From an uncultured Mobiluncus sp. (GTDB lineage: Bacteria; Actinomycetota; Actinomycetes; Actinomycetales; Actinomycetaceae), in the NCBI RefSeq assembly GCF_947087965.1, contig NZ_CAMUES010000005.1, forward strand, positions 1 to 64,000: a stretch of 64,000 bases of DNA. The letters are read 5' to 3'. The position numbers were made by a program, and so were the translations under genes. Every line of letters starts with the position of its first letter. Position 1 is the stretch's first letter. Shown here piece by piece: positions 18,365 to 25,408 of this stretch. A model generated the notes under the pieces. It worked only from the letters and a program-made list of their open reading frames with translations, did no database searches and had not been told where the DNA came from.

Positions 18365-19010
18365 GCTCAAATACCTCCATTTGTTAGCCATTTCTTCGGT
18401 CTGGGCCCTGGTGGGGACACTTCACCTGCTTATATACAGTGATAAGAATACCAGGTTTCCCAGCTATCTCCAAGAGTACTTCCAGGATTGTGCTGACAAT
18501 CTGACTATCACTCCAGAGCCGTTCGGTAAACCCCAGTATTGCTTTAGGAAAACTCAGCTTAACCGAGCAAAATTCGCCAAAAATAGCGGCAGTTTTCAGC
18601 GCCCTCTAAGAATGCGAAGCTGAGTTTGTCACCTCGAACCGGGGTCCCAAAACGGCAAATAAACAGTAAAAAGTGCAGTTTTCTGCAAAAGTCCCCAGTA
18701 TTTTCCGCAAACCTTAAAATAACCTTAAAAATCGAATTCGAAGCTGGGAATGAAGCCTCCCACCGGCGCTTTTGCCGTTTAATCCGACCCGCACCACCAC
18801 CGCTTCGGAACCGACTCGGTGAAAACGCCTTCGTTCTCGAACACAAATCCCCGCCGCCCCGACGCCCCAAAATCGACCAGACATTTCCAGGATTCCTTCA
18901 GACTACAGGAGGCCCCGGTTTCCGATAATGAAACGGGAAATCCCTCTGATATGGACAGAAACCCCCAACAATCCGCGAAAAATCCCGGTGAAAGAATTTG
19001 GAAAAACAAC
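18365..19010. other. Long intergenic region upstream of the adhesin
   Basis: About 650 bases between the divergent adhesin and secreted-peptide genes hold no convincing gene. The short frames here lack ribosome sites and family features. The stretch has A+T-rich patches (two CCTTAAAAAT-like repeats near 18710-18735). On the minus strand a TATAAG sequence at 18429-18434, preceded by TG, is a possible -10 element for the adhesin; no good -35 is seen. A long 5' region for adhesin control is plausible but not shown. Confidence 0.35.
18373..18378 (-). promoter_or_regulatory. Ribosome binding site deciding the adhesin start
   Basis: GGAGGT on the minus strand lies 8 bases before the ATG at 18364-18362. 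The alternative ATG at 18391 lies upstream of this site and would put it inside the coding region. Confidence 0.75.
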
Positions 19011-19038
19011 TTGTAATTTCCTGAAAATCGGGTATAGT
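19011..19038 (+). promoter_or_regulatory. Promoter of the small secreted peptide
   Basis: TTGTAA (19011-19016) and TATAGT (19033-19038) are separated by 16 bases, close to a housekeeping promoter. They lie about 75 bases before the start codon at 19112. Confidence 0.5.
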
Positions 19039-19111
19039 TGACTGTATAGCGGCGTTGATGCTGGACGTGTCCGTTATCAACTGTCCGCAGGGAGAGAAAG
19101 ATGGAGGAACC

Positions 19112-19297
19112 ATGCAGACACAAAAGAAGGGCGTGTTTACCGCAGTGGCGTTAGCCCTGGTGGTGGCTTTGAGCACCCTACTGCCTGCTCAGGCTGCCGA
19201 CCACGAATCCAAACTGACCGGAAACACTCAAGTACAGCCCGTAGAAATCTCCTACGGCAGCTACGAACAGGTTCTGGTGGAGGTCAGCGCGGACTAA
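19112..19297 (+). CDS. Small secreted peptide, unknown function
   Basis: A 61-residue pre-peptide. It starts at an ATG preceded by GGAGG at 19104-19108. Residues 1-28 form a clear signal peptide: MQTQKK basic end, a hydrophobic core (VFTAVALALVVAL) and a likely cleavage site at AQA-AD. The mature product would be about 33 residues, hydrophilic, with the end YEQVLVEVSAD and no cysteines. An upstream ATG at 19055 in the same frame lacks a ribosome site. The gene has its own promoter and a strong terminator, so it is likely a real single-gene unit, divergent from the adhesin. I do not recognise a family; a signalling or envelope peptide is only a guess. Confidence 0.7.
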   Translation: MQTQKKGVFTAVALALVVALSTLLPAQAADHESKLTGNTQVQPVEISYGSYEQVLVEVSAD

Positions 19298-19318
19298 CGC
19301 AGTCAGCCACAGCCTCAT

Positions 19319-19348
19319 GACCCACCGCAACACGGTGGGTCTTTTTTT
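19319..19348 (+). terminator. Terminator after the secreted peptide
   Basis: A nine-base stem, GACCCACCG at 19319-19327 with 19333-19341, is followed by seven T. It has the features of a classical intrinsic terminator. Confidence 0.92.
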
Positions 19349-19386
19349 CACCCTCACACCAGACACATCACCAGCAGGAGGAACCA

Positions 19387-19872
19387 ATGGAACGCAGTAA
19401 AATACTGGAAACCCTGCAGGAACACGGCATCGAATACAAGCTGGTGGAACACCCGCCGGCTACAACCATCGAGCTGGCGGACGAATATATCGAGGGCCAC
19501 GAGGGCGTGCGCACCAAGAGCCTGTTCCTGACCAACCGCAAGAAAACTCGCACGTACCTTTTAATTACGGATGAGTTTAAACAGATTGACCTAAAGGGTT
19601 TTGCCAGCGAAGTCGGGGAAAGCCGCCTGTCCTTCGGATCCGGAGAGCTGCTGGCTCAGACCCTCGGCCTGGAACCAGGAGTCGTCTCGCCCCTCGGAAT
19701 GATTGATCCCGACCACCGTTCGGTCGCGCTCTACCTGGACAAAGCCATGATGCAGGAGGAAATTTTCACCTTCCATCCGGGCGACAACCGCGCCACCCTG
19801 TTCCTGGGGACCCAGGATTTCCTGCGGCTCTATGACGAGCTGGGGATTGCATACCATTTAGTGGAGGTGTAA
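19387..19872 (+). CDS. YbaK/ProX-family aminoacyl-tRNA deacylase
   Basis: A 161-residue protein consisting of one YbaK/prolyl-tRNA-synthetase-associated domain. The family's features are visible: an N-terminal helix pair (ILETLQEHGIEYKLVEHPP), the TKSLFL strand with its conserved Lys, and the SPLGMI segment followed by ALYLD. Members hydrolyse mischarged tRNAs, for example Ala-tRNA(Pro), as free-standing editing enzymes. The whole-length match and lack of other domains favour the ProX/PrdX type; the exact substrate is not decided by sequence. The start ATG has an AGGAGG site. Its neighbour to the right converges on it. Confidence 0.85.
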   Translation: MERSKILETLQEHGIEYKLVEHPPATTIELADEYIEGHEGVRTKSLFLTNRKKTRTYLLITDEFKQIDLKGFASEVGESRLSFGSGELLAQTLGLEPGVVSPLGMIDPDHRSVALYLDKAMMQEEIFTFHPGDNRATLFLGTQDFLRLYDELGIAYHLVEV

Positions 19873-19922
19873 TTCCACACCCTGGGTTCGCGGCCGATTG
19901 GTTCGGCGCGAGGTAGCTCTGG

Positions 19923-20183
19923 TTACATAGCGTCGATGAGGTCGCGCACCAGACCGCTGGGAGTGGTGTTCATTTTTTTGGCCAAGGCGGTTATTTTGTT
20001 TCTCCGGGCTTCGTCCAACCGAATCGTGAAAGGTTGAGCGTTTTTTCCGATGGTAACGGGCCTGCCGGGCTTGGAGGCAGCGAGATGCGAGCCCGTGTAC
20101 TCGGGTTCGGTCTCTTGGGCGGTGGCCCATTGCTCGATTTGTTCATCGCTGTAGGTCGTGCCGTTTGCCGCAGTCCAACTCAT
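19923..20183 (-). CDS. Ribbon-helix-helix antitoxin (CopG-like)
   Basis: An 86-residue protein. The N-terminal half is polar (MSWTAANGTTYSDEQIEQW...) and the C-terminal half has the ribbon-helix-helix pattern: a strand QPFTIRLD, then helices ARRNKITALAKKMN and TPSGLVRDLIDAM. Such proteins bind operator DNA as dimers and neutralise a partner toxin. Its ATG overlaps the TGA of the upstream gene (ATGA), so the two are translationally coupled. A longer frame starting at 20246 would overlap the toxin and is not favoured. The order here is toxin first, antitoxin second, as in brnTA systems. Confidence 0.75.
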   Translation of the reverse strand: MSWTAANGTTYSDEQIEQWATAQETEPEYTGSHLAASKPGRPVTIGKNAQPFTIRLDEARRNKITALAKKMNTTPSGLVRDLIDAM

Positions 20184-20434
20184 TTTTCCAGCCCTACCTC
20201 TCTCAATGTTTTCCTGGTTGCTTTCATAGCGTGGAACACGTGCCAAGTTTCGTTATCATTCTCAATCGCGATGTACTCAATGAGTTTTCCATCAGCGATT
20301 CCTACACCCACCCATTGCACAGGGTCGGTATCTCGGGGAATACATCTCAACGTTGTGTTCCAGGCTTCGCGCACCATCGCCGGTGTTATGTCGGGGTGGC
20401 GTTGCGCAATCCGAGCGTTGATGAATATCTCCAC
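20180..20434 (-). CDS. Probable toxin, BrnT-like
   Basis: An 84-residue protein starting at a GTG with an AGGA site about 9 bases upstream. It opens with a short strand (MEIFINAR), then a helix (HPDITPAMVREAW), and continues through a glycine turn (VGVGIADG) into strands (KLIEYIAIE, ETWHVFHAM) and a final helix (KATRKTLREVG). This order is like the BrnT/RelE ribonuclease fold, and the coupled downstream ribbon-helix-helix gene supports a toxin role. The similarity is by pattern only; catalytic residues cannot be assigned with certainty. Confidence 0.55.
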   Translation of the reverse strand: MEIFINARIAQRHPDITPAMVREAWNTTLRCIPRDTDPVQWVGVGIADGKLIEYIAIENDNETWHVFHAMKATRKTLREVGLEK

Positions 20435-20450
20435 TGTATTTCCTGCCCAC

Positions 20451-20480
20451 TATTATGTACGACATATATTGTATTATGTA
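20451..20480. promoter_or_regulatory. Operator candidate of the toxin-antitoxin pair
   Basis: TATTATGTA occurs at 20451-20459 and again at 20472-20480. The starts are 21 bases apart, two helical turns, in a very A+T-rich segment just upstream of the toxin start. Direct repeats in phase are typical targets for ribbon-helix-helix autorepressors. The promoter probably overlaps. Confidence 0.5.
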
Positions 20481-20655
20481 TTTCGTAAGTGTGCAAGGCA
20501 TTTTCACGCTGAGACGTTGCCCGTGACACCACCAATCCAGCCACAGCCAAGCACGCTGTAACCACCCCGCTTGTGAAAACCCCCACGCAACCCACCGCGC
20601 TTGTGACATCGTCAGCACATGCCGATGCGTACCCCCGCCCGCATACCCCGCGAAT

Positions 20656-20684
20656 TTGCGCAAGATAGCGGGTTCGGGTAGTAT
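20656..20684 (+). promoter_or_regulatory. Promoter of the tRNA-Ile gene
   Basis: TTGCGC (20656-20661) and TAGTAT (20679-20684) are separated by 17 bases. They lie 16 bases before the first base of the tRNA. Confidence 0.6.
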
Positions 20685-20699
20685 CTTCTGGTGCCCAAA

Positions 20700-20776
20700 G
20701 GGCCTATAGCTCAGTTGGTTAGAGCGCAGTCCTGATAAGACTGAGGTCGCTGGTTCGAGCCCAGCTAGGCCCACCA
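20700..20776 (+). tRNA. tRNA-Ile (anticodon GAT)
   Basis: A full cloverleaf is visible. The acceptor arm GGGCCTA (20700-20706) pairs with TAGGCCC (20766-20772). The anticodon loop CTGATAA carries GAT, and the T arm holds GGTTCGAGCC. The discriminator is A and CCA is encoded at 20774-20776. It is paired with tRNA-Ala, a common arrangement near the actinobacterial origin. Confidence 0.97.
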
Positions 20777-20799
20777 ACCCCGAATCGTCGGGGTTTTTT
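20777..20799 (+). terminator. Terminator between the two tRNA genes
   Basis: CCCCGA and TCGGGG form a short stem with a four-base loop, followed by a run of six T. It would separate the transcription of the two tRNAs. Confidence 0.75.
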
Positions 20800-20809
20800 C
20801 ATAACAAAC

Positions 20810-20882
20810 GGGGCTATAGCGCAGCTGGTAGCGCATCTGCTTTGCAAGCAGAGGGTCGGGGGTTCGAGTCCCCCTAGCTCCA
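20810..20882 (+). tRNA. tRNA-Ala (anticodon TGC)
   Basis: The acceptor GGGGCTA (20810-20816) pairs with TAGCTCC (20875-20881) with one G-T pair. The anticodon loop TTTGCAA carries TGC, and the T arm has GGTTCGAGTC. The discriminator is A. CCA is not encoded (ACCGG follows), unlike in the tRNA-Ile gene. The A+T-rich island begins just downstream. Confidence 0.96.
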
Positions 20883-21127
20883 CCGGAGAAAACCGGAGAA
20901 ATCAGCCTTTTAGGTTTTCAAAATGTGCGAGCCATACAGCAATCTAACCTGGGTCTTTCCGTGCAATTACGAGCAAAACTACAGACGAACAAACTGTTGC
21001 CACAGCCCGAGTTCCGCTGAGGAGGTAGCACCATTAATCTGCTGCGCGATGCCCCATGATTGGGAAGACCCAGAATTTTACGTTGCGTTTATGTACATTT
21101 TTGACAGTATGTGGTTAAGATTTTCTC

Positions 21128-22282
21128 ATGGAAATTACAAGTGTAAAGGTTCGGAACTGGCGAAATTTTAAAACTGTAGAGTTTGATGTGGGAAAGCGCT
21201 TGTTCATGATTGGCCCCAACGCTGCCGGAAAATCAAATCTTATGGATGTTTTCCGATTCCTGGGCGATATTTGTACACCTGGAGGCGGGTTAACTGCAGC
21301 CTTGGAAAAGCGAGGTGGTGCTGCCGCAGTTCGCAGCTTGTTTGCTCGTAAAAAGCCCAATATAGAGATTGACATTTCTTTGAAGGAAGATAATATTCGG
21401 TGGCGCTATTACCTGTCGATTAAGGTCGAACCTCACGGTCTGCATCGGGCCACTGTAGACGAGGAAATCGTAGAAAAAGATGATGAAATAATTCTTCGAC
21501 GCCCCTCGACAGAAGATAAAACTGACTCGGACTTGTTGACGCAGACTCATTTAGAACAGATTTCAGCCAACGCAGAGTTCCGCCAAATCGCAAAATTTTT
21601 TGCTTCAATCAAATATCTACATCTGGTTCCCCAATTGTTAAGACATCCAGATATCACATCAGAGGTTTTTAAGGAGATTTACGGGTCGGATTTGCCATCA
21701 CAAGTGAATGGCGTTCAGCCTATGAAAACACGGGCTGCTCGGCTAAAAAAAATGGCAGAATCTCTGCGGGCTGCAGTACCTCAATTCAAAGATTTGCAGC
21801 TAGACATCGATGCCAAAGGGAAACCTCACTTGGTTGCCTCATACGAGAATTGGAGATCTCACGAAGCTAAACAAAATGAACAATATTTTTCAGACGGTAC
21901 GTTGCGTCTACTTGGGATTGTATGGACATTAATTAGCGCTCCAAGATCTGGTGGAATTCTGCTGTTGGAGGAACCAGAGCTTTCCTTAAACAACTCAGTT
22001 GTAGGTATGTTGCCCAGCTTGTTTGCGCAGGCACAGCGAGGAATTCCGACTCAGTTGTTCATCTCTACTCACGCCCCAGCTATATTAGATGATGAAGGCG
22101 TGGATCCTTCCGAGGTGCTGGTACTTCAGGTTACCAGCGATGGCACAGTAGCCAATTTACTTTCTGAGATATTAAGTGTCAGTCCCCAAATTGATGCAGA
22201 CCTACCCCTGTCAGAAATCACGAATGAACTGATTTCCCCCCGAAGCGTGAATCTTCTTCCAGCAGCCTTGGGGGAACGCTAA
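21128..22282 (+). CDS. AAA/ABC-type ATPase of a two-gene ATPase-TOPRIM cassette
   Basis: A 384-residue SMC/RecF-like ATPase. The Walker A motif is GPNAAGKS (29-36). A signature-like SDGTLR segment, the Walker B stretch LLLEEPE and the switch histidine FISTHAP follow in order near residues 258-320. Such ATPases, partnered with a TOPRIM nuclease, make up OLD-like and PARIS-like phage defence systems in which the ATPase senses and the TOPRIM protein acts. The downstream gene starts on the last base of this stop codon (TAATG), so the pair is coupled. The coding region is clearly richer in A+T than the flanking core genes, and it lies behind a tRNA gene, which suggests acquisition by transfer. The start has no strong ribosome site. 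A defence role is inferred. Confidence 0.85.
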   Translation: MEITSVKVRNWRNFKTVEFDVGKRLFMIGPNAAGKSNLMDVFRFLGDICTPGGGLTAALEKRGGAAAVRSLFARKKPNIEIDISLKEDNIRWRYYLSIKVEPHGLHRATVDEEIVEKDDEIILRRPSTEDKTDSDLLTQTHLEQISANAEFRQIAKFFASIKYLHLVPQLLRHPDITSEVFKEIYGSDLPSQVNGVQPMKTRAARLKKMAESLRAAVPQFKDLQLDIDAKGKPHLVASYENWRSHEAKQNEQYFSDGTLRLLGIVWTLISAPRSGGILLLEEPELSLNNSVVGMLPSLFAQAQRGIPTQLFISTHAPAILDDEGVDPSEVLVLQVTSDGTVANLLSEILSVSPQIDADLPLSEITNELISPRSVNLLPAALGER

Positions 22283-22884
22283 TGCAGTTGCGTGTAGTTG
22301 TAGAGGGCGACAGTGACAAGAGTATAGTGACCAGGCTAATCAAAGAGGCAACTGGCCATACCATTGTCGACATACGTGCTACTAACGGAGTTAAAAAACT
22401 AGATGCCAATATTTCGAAATATGTTTGTGCAGCCGCGAATGACCCAGACCCAGAAAACGGTTGGGTAATTTTCAGAGATGCGGATTATTTTTGCCCGGTA
22501 GAACTGGTGCAGAGTCTTTTGCCCAAATCGGCCAACCCACGACTTCTCAAAGATTCGCATTTTTGTCTGCGTATCGTCAAACCCTCAATCGAGTCATGGT
22601 ACCTGGCGGATCGTGAGAATTTTGCTAGTTTTTTCGGAGTATCTCCTAGCATCGTCCCCCGGAACCCTGATGATTTAAAGAATGCCAAAACTGAATTACT
22701 GAAATTGTGTAGTAAGTCAAACAAACGTGACATTCGATCCCATATGGTTCGAAGCAATGGCAAGCCCGGGGATTTATACGTGAACATACTCCAGAAATAC
22801 GCTGATTCTGCCTGGTCATTTAGTTCAGCTGCCGAAAATTCTGGGAGTCTACACCGAGCAGTTCTTAGATTGAGAGAACTGTAA
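22282..22884 (+). CDS. TOPRIM-domain protein, DUF4276-like
   Basis: A 200-residue partner of the upstream ATPase. The TOPRIM acidic residues are visible: Glu8 in VVVEGDSD and Asp66/Asp68 in IFRDADYF. The C-terminal half (KPSIESWYLAD, then PRNPDDLKNAKTELL, then SGSLHRAV) resembles DUF4276 proteins, which are TOPRIM-like and often lie beside AAA ATPases. The likely role is a metal-dependent nuclease or effector triggered by the ATPase. It differs from the classical single-chain OLD nuclease, in which both parts are fused, and looks shorter than PARIS AriB proteins. The family assignment is by motif reading only. Confidence 0.75.
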   Translation: MQLRVVVEGDSDKSIVTRLIKEATGHTIVDIRATNGVKKLDANISKYVCAAANDPDPENGWVIFRDADYFCPVELVQSLLPKSANPRLLKDSHFCLRIVKPSIESWYLADRENFASFFGVSPSIVPRNPDDLKNAKTELLKLCSKSNKRDIRSHMVRSNGKPGDLYVNILQKYADSAWSFSSAAENSGSLHRAVLRLREL

Positions 22885-23301
22885 TATTTTTTGGTATTTT
22901 TCCGGGGGTGTGGGGGTTTGTGTCAGCAGATAAAATCAGGGTAGACGTAACCCCGGCGATTCAGCAAAGGCTGGGGATCGTTCCGGGGTCTTCGTGTCCA
23001 TATTAACAAAGAGTGTGGGGATATCAAATGCACATAGACAATGGTGCTTGTGTCACCGCTTGGCATTTTTCCAGTGGTGTCGGGGATTCGTGTTAGAAAT
23101 TGGCGATTAAATCGAGGTTGCTGGTCTATATAGCCACGAACCCCGATTTAATCGCCAATTTAATACATAACCGAACCCGCAGCCCATTTTCATGCTTTGG
23201 TGAGACGACCAGTCGGCACCTAATGCAGAATCGGAACATGAACGGGTTGAAAACGCTCAGTCAGGCCTTGGCAAAACAGATATTGACCAGAGGTCTGTAA
23301 G
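22885..23301. repeat. Cluster of diverged repeats and hairpins
   Basis: This gene-free stretch holds related units. The segment from TTGG-ATTTTTCC to GTGT occurs at 22891-22923 and again at 23060-23093 with scattered differences, and a third copy of its GGGG-TTCGTGT core lies at 22985-22997. The second unit forms a long hairpin: 18 perfect pairs (23097-23114 with 23144-23161) within an outer pairing of CGGGGATTCGTG (23081-23092) with CACGAACCCCG (23135-23145). A smaller stem, ACCCCGG/CCGGGGT, is at 22950-22956 and 22983-22989. No open frame is convincing. A structured RNA, a recombination site or a decayed mobile repeat are all possible. Confidence 0.6.
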
Positions 23302-23319
23302 ACATTATCATAATAATGT
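23302..23319. promoter_or_regulatory. Operator palindrome of the RelB/YafQ-type operon
   Basis: ACATTAT-CATA-ATAATGT is a perfect inverted repeat, flanked on both sides by GTAAGAC-like sequence. It lies 27 bases before the antitoxin start and probably overlaps the -10 region. RelB/DinJ antitoxins bind such palindromes to repress their own operon. Confidence 0.65.
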
Positions 23320-23346
23320 AAGACGTTGATCGCTGGAAGGTGTCAA

Positions 23347-23613
23347 ATGAGTTCAGTTACAATCCGCGTTGATACTGCTACGAAGGAGGCTGCTGCCTCC
23401 ATCGCAGAGGACTTTGGCTTTGATTTATCTTCTGTTACCCGCGCTTTTTACCGCCAGATGGTGCGGGAACGGCGCATTCCACTGAACCTGTCCTACCCAG
23501 AGCCCAACGAGGAATCGGAAAAATCGATTCACGAAGCCGAGGAAATCATCGCCCAAGGCGGCACGGGGCGTTTCAAAAATGCCCAAGAAATGTTTGACGA
23601 CCTGGGGATTTAA
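23347..23613 (+). CDS. RelB/DinJ-family antitoxin
   Basis: An 88-residue protein with an N-terminal ribbon-helix-helix (SSVTIRVDTATKEAAASI, then DLSSVTRAFYRQMV) and an acidic C-terminal tail (SEKSIHEAEEIIAQ, NAQEMFDDLGI) that would wrap the toxin. The ATG at 23347 is chosen because GGAAGG lies six bases upstream; an in-frame TTG 21 bases earlier is less likely. The toxin gene starts three bases after this stop. The pair lies at the end of the A+T-rich island. Confidence 0.88.
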   Translation: MSSVTIRVDTATKEAAASIAEDFGFDLSSVTRAFYRQMVRERRIPLNLSYPEPNEESEKSIHEAEEIIAQGGTGRFKNAQEMFDDLGI

Positions 23614-23616
23614 TAT

Positions 23617-23913
23617 ATGTCACCGCTCATTCCTGATTACACCTCCAGCTTTCAACGCGATATTAAATCTCTAAAACGTAAGCATCGAGACACGACTGTG
23701 TTGCATGAAGTAATCAGGCTCATTCTCGAAAATACCCCGGCATCTCATGATGAGCTGCGTCGACGACACAACGCACATACGTTAAAAGGTAGTTGGGCAG
23801 GAAGCAACGAATGCCATGTGGCAAATGTTGGTAATTGGCTCTTGGTGTGGCGCACGGGCAACGGCATCGCCGTGTTTCAACGCACCGGCAGCCACGACGA
23901 CATCTTTCGGTGA
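23617..23913 (+). CDS. YafQ/RelE-family mRNA interferase toxin
   Basis: A 98-residue toxin. The family pattern is clear: a basic N-terminal helix (SFQRDIKSLKRKHRD), then LKGSWAGSNECHV, then WLLVWRT, and the end VFQRTGSHDDIF, where the late His and Phe match the catalytic end of YafQ proteins. These enzymes cut mRNA in the ribosome A site and slow growth until the antitoxin is restored. The close spacing to the antitoxin indicates one operon. Confidence 0.88.
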   Translation: MSPLIPDYTSSFQRDIKSLKRKHRDTTVLHEVIRLILENTPASHDELRRRHNAHTLKGSWAGSNECHVANVGNWLLVWRTGNGIAVFQRTGSHDDIFR

Positions 23914-24007
23914 ATAATTTGTCGCTGGTCGGCGGACGTTATCCTAAGTACATCCCCGCCACTGCGCGGGAGTTCCGGGCGGCGAGGTTTTTTGATAGGT
24001 TCGAGTC

Positions 24008-25231
24008 ATGTTTACAAACACCCCTGAAACGCCGGACCTGTTGGTGGTTGGTACCGGCTTATTTGGCCTCACCATCGCCCGCGAAGTCGCCGAAGCTGGA
24101 TATAAGGTTGTCATGATTGACCGTCGGGCCCACTTGGGCGGCAACGCCTGGTCCGAGCCCGAAGCCCAGACCGGCATTGAAGTTCACAAGTATGGCGCTC
24201 ACCTGTTCCACACTTCCAACCAGCGAGTGTGGGACTACGTCAACCGCTTTACCAAGCTTACGCCTTACATTCATAAGGTTTACACGACCGTCCACGGCGA
24301 GGTTTTCCCCATGCCCGTGAACCTCGGCACCATCAACCAATTCTTTCACGCCGCCTACACTCCCGACCAGGCTCGCGCACTCATCGCCCGGCAGGCCGAG
24401 GAAATCCAAGGCGAGGATGCCAACGAAAACTTCCGCACGAAAGGCATCTCCCTGGTCGGAAAACCGCTGTTCGAAGCCTTTTTCGAGGGCTACACCGCGA
24501 AACAATGGCAGACCGACCCCACCGAGCTCCCGGCCTCCATTGTGTCCCGCCTCCCGGTTCGCTACAACTACGACAACCGCTATTTCAACGATTCCTACGA
24601 GGGTTTACCGGTTGACGGATACGGTGCTTGGCTGACGAACATGGCCACCCACGAAAACATCACCGTCCACCTGGACGTAGACTTTTTCGATGAAAACCCC
24701 AACAACCCTTGGTCAAAAACCGCTACGGTCGGGCGTATTCCTGTCGTCTACACCGGGCCGATTGACGAATACTTTGCCTACAGCGAGGGCGAGCTGGGGT
24801 GGCGCACCATTGACCTGGAACTGGAGGTGAAACCGACTGGGGATTTCCAAGGCTGCCCCGTCATGAACTACGGAGACCCCTCCGTCCCCTACACGCGCAT
24901 CCACGAATTCCGCCACTTCCATCCCGAACGCGCCGACCGCTACCCTGCGGATAAAACCGTCATCGCACGGGAATATTCCCGCTTTGCCCAGCGCGGCGAC
25001 GAACCGTACTACCCCATCAATAAGGACACCGACCGCCAACGCCTGGTGAAGTACCGCGAACTGGCAGCCGCCGAACCAAACGTACTGTTCGGCGGACGTT
25101 TAGGTACGTACAAATACTTGGATATGCACATGGCTATCGGGTCTGCCCTGGCACGCGCCGAAGCGGTAGTGTTGCCGCATCTGCGCGGGGAACGCCCCTC
25201 CATTTCTTTTGTGGCCGGACAGGACGATTAA
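24008..25231 (+). CDS. glf: UDP-galactopyranose mutase
   Basis: A 407-residue flavoenzyme that converts UDP-galactopyranose to UDP-galactofuranose for cell-surface polymers. The dinucleotide-binding motif GTGLFG is at 15-20, followed by the FAD segment MIDRRAHLGGNAWSE. Conserved family stretches include HKYGAHLFHTSN, FFEGYTAKQW, and the C-terminal LGTYKYLDMH segment. The length is normal. A plausible AGG ribosome site lies about 9 bases upstream. The next genes, a transporter and a family 2 glycosyltransferase, may belong to the same surface-polymer function. Confidence 0.96.
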   Translation: MFTNTPETPDLLVVGTGLFGLTIAREVAEAGYKVVMIDRRAHLGGNAWSEPEAQTGIEVHKYGAHLFHTSNQRVWDYVNRFTKLTPYIHKVYTTVHGEVFPMPVNLGTINQFFHAAYTPDQARALIARQAEEIQGEDANENFRTKGISLVGKPLFEAFFEGYTAKQWQTDPTELPASIVSRLPVRYNYDNRYFNDSYEGLPVDGYGAWLTNMATHENITVHLDVDFFDENPNNPWSKTATVGRIPVVYTGPIDEYFAYSEGELGWRTIDLELEVKPTGDFQGCPVMNYGDPSVPYTRIHEFRHFHPERADRYPADKTVIAREYSRFAQRGDEPYYPINKDTDRQRLVKYRELAAAEPNVLFGGRLGTYKYLDMHMAIGSALARAEAVVLPHLRGERPSISFVAGQDD

Positions 25232-25307
25232 CCGGAGGATTCGCTTTACCCGGTGAAAAATCAGATATTTCGCTACCATTAACTCAGGTAAAACCCGATT
25301 CTCCGGT
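25231..25307. other. Imperfect long inverted repeat after glf
   Basis: The sequence at 25231-25250 pairs imperfectly with 25287-25307 around a loop of about 36 bases. It begins directly at the glf stop. It could be a weak terminator or a leader element of the following transporter gene. Confidence 0.3.
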
Positions 25308-25408
25308 CAGGCACCCGCCCACCGCGTCGGGAACCCTGCAGATTCTCCGCCCATCGACCCCGGCGAACCAGCCAACCGCGCAGGCCAGCCTATACCGAGA
25401 GGACAGCT

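Noticed and set aside
18559..18928. Short frames on both strands in the gap upstream of the adhesin
   Set aside because: No ribosome sites, composition unlike proteins (Arg/Pro-rich from C-rich DNA), and the two strands contradict each other.
20292..20777. A minus-strand frame whose product begins GLAGLEPATSVLSGL
   Set aside because: This is the well-known false protein read from the complement of a tRNA gene; it overlaps tRNA-Ile and the toxin gene.
20923..21171. An 82-residue frame before the ATPase gene
   Set aside because: It overlaps the ATPase start, lacks a ribosome site and shows no recognisable protein features.
22885..23301. A CRISPR array or a small gene in the repeat cluster
   Set aside because: The repeats are diverged, irregularly spaced and only two to three in number. 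The 66-residue frame there has no ribosome site and runs through the hairpin region.
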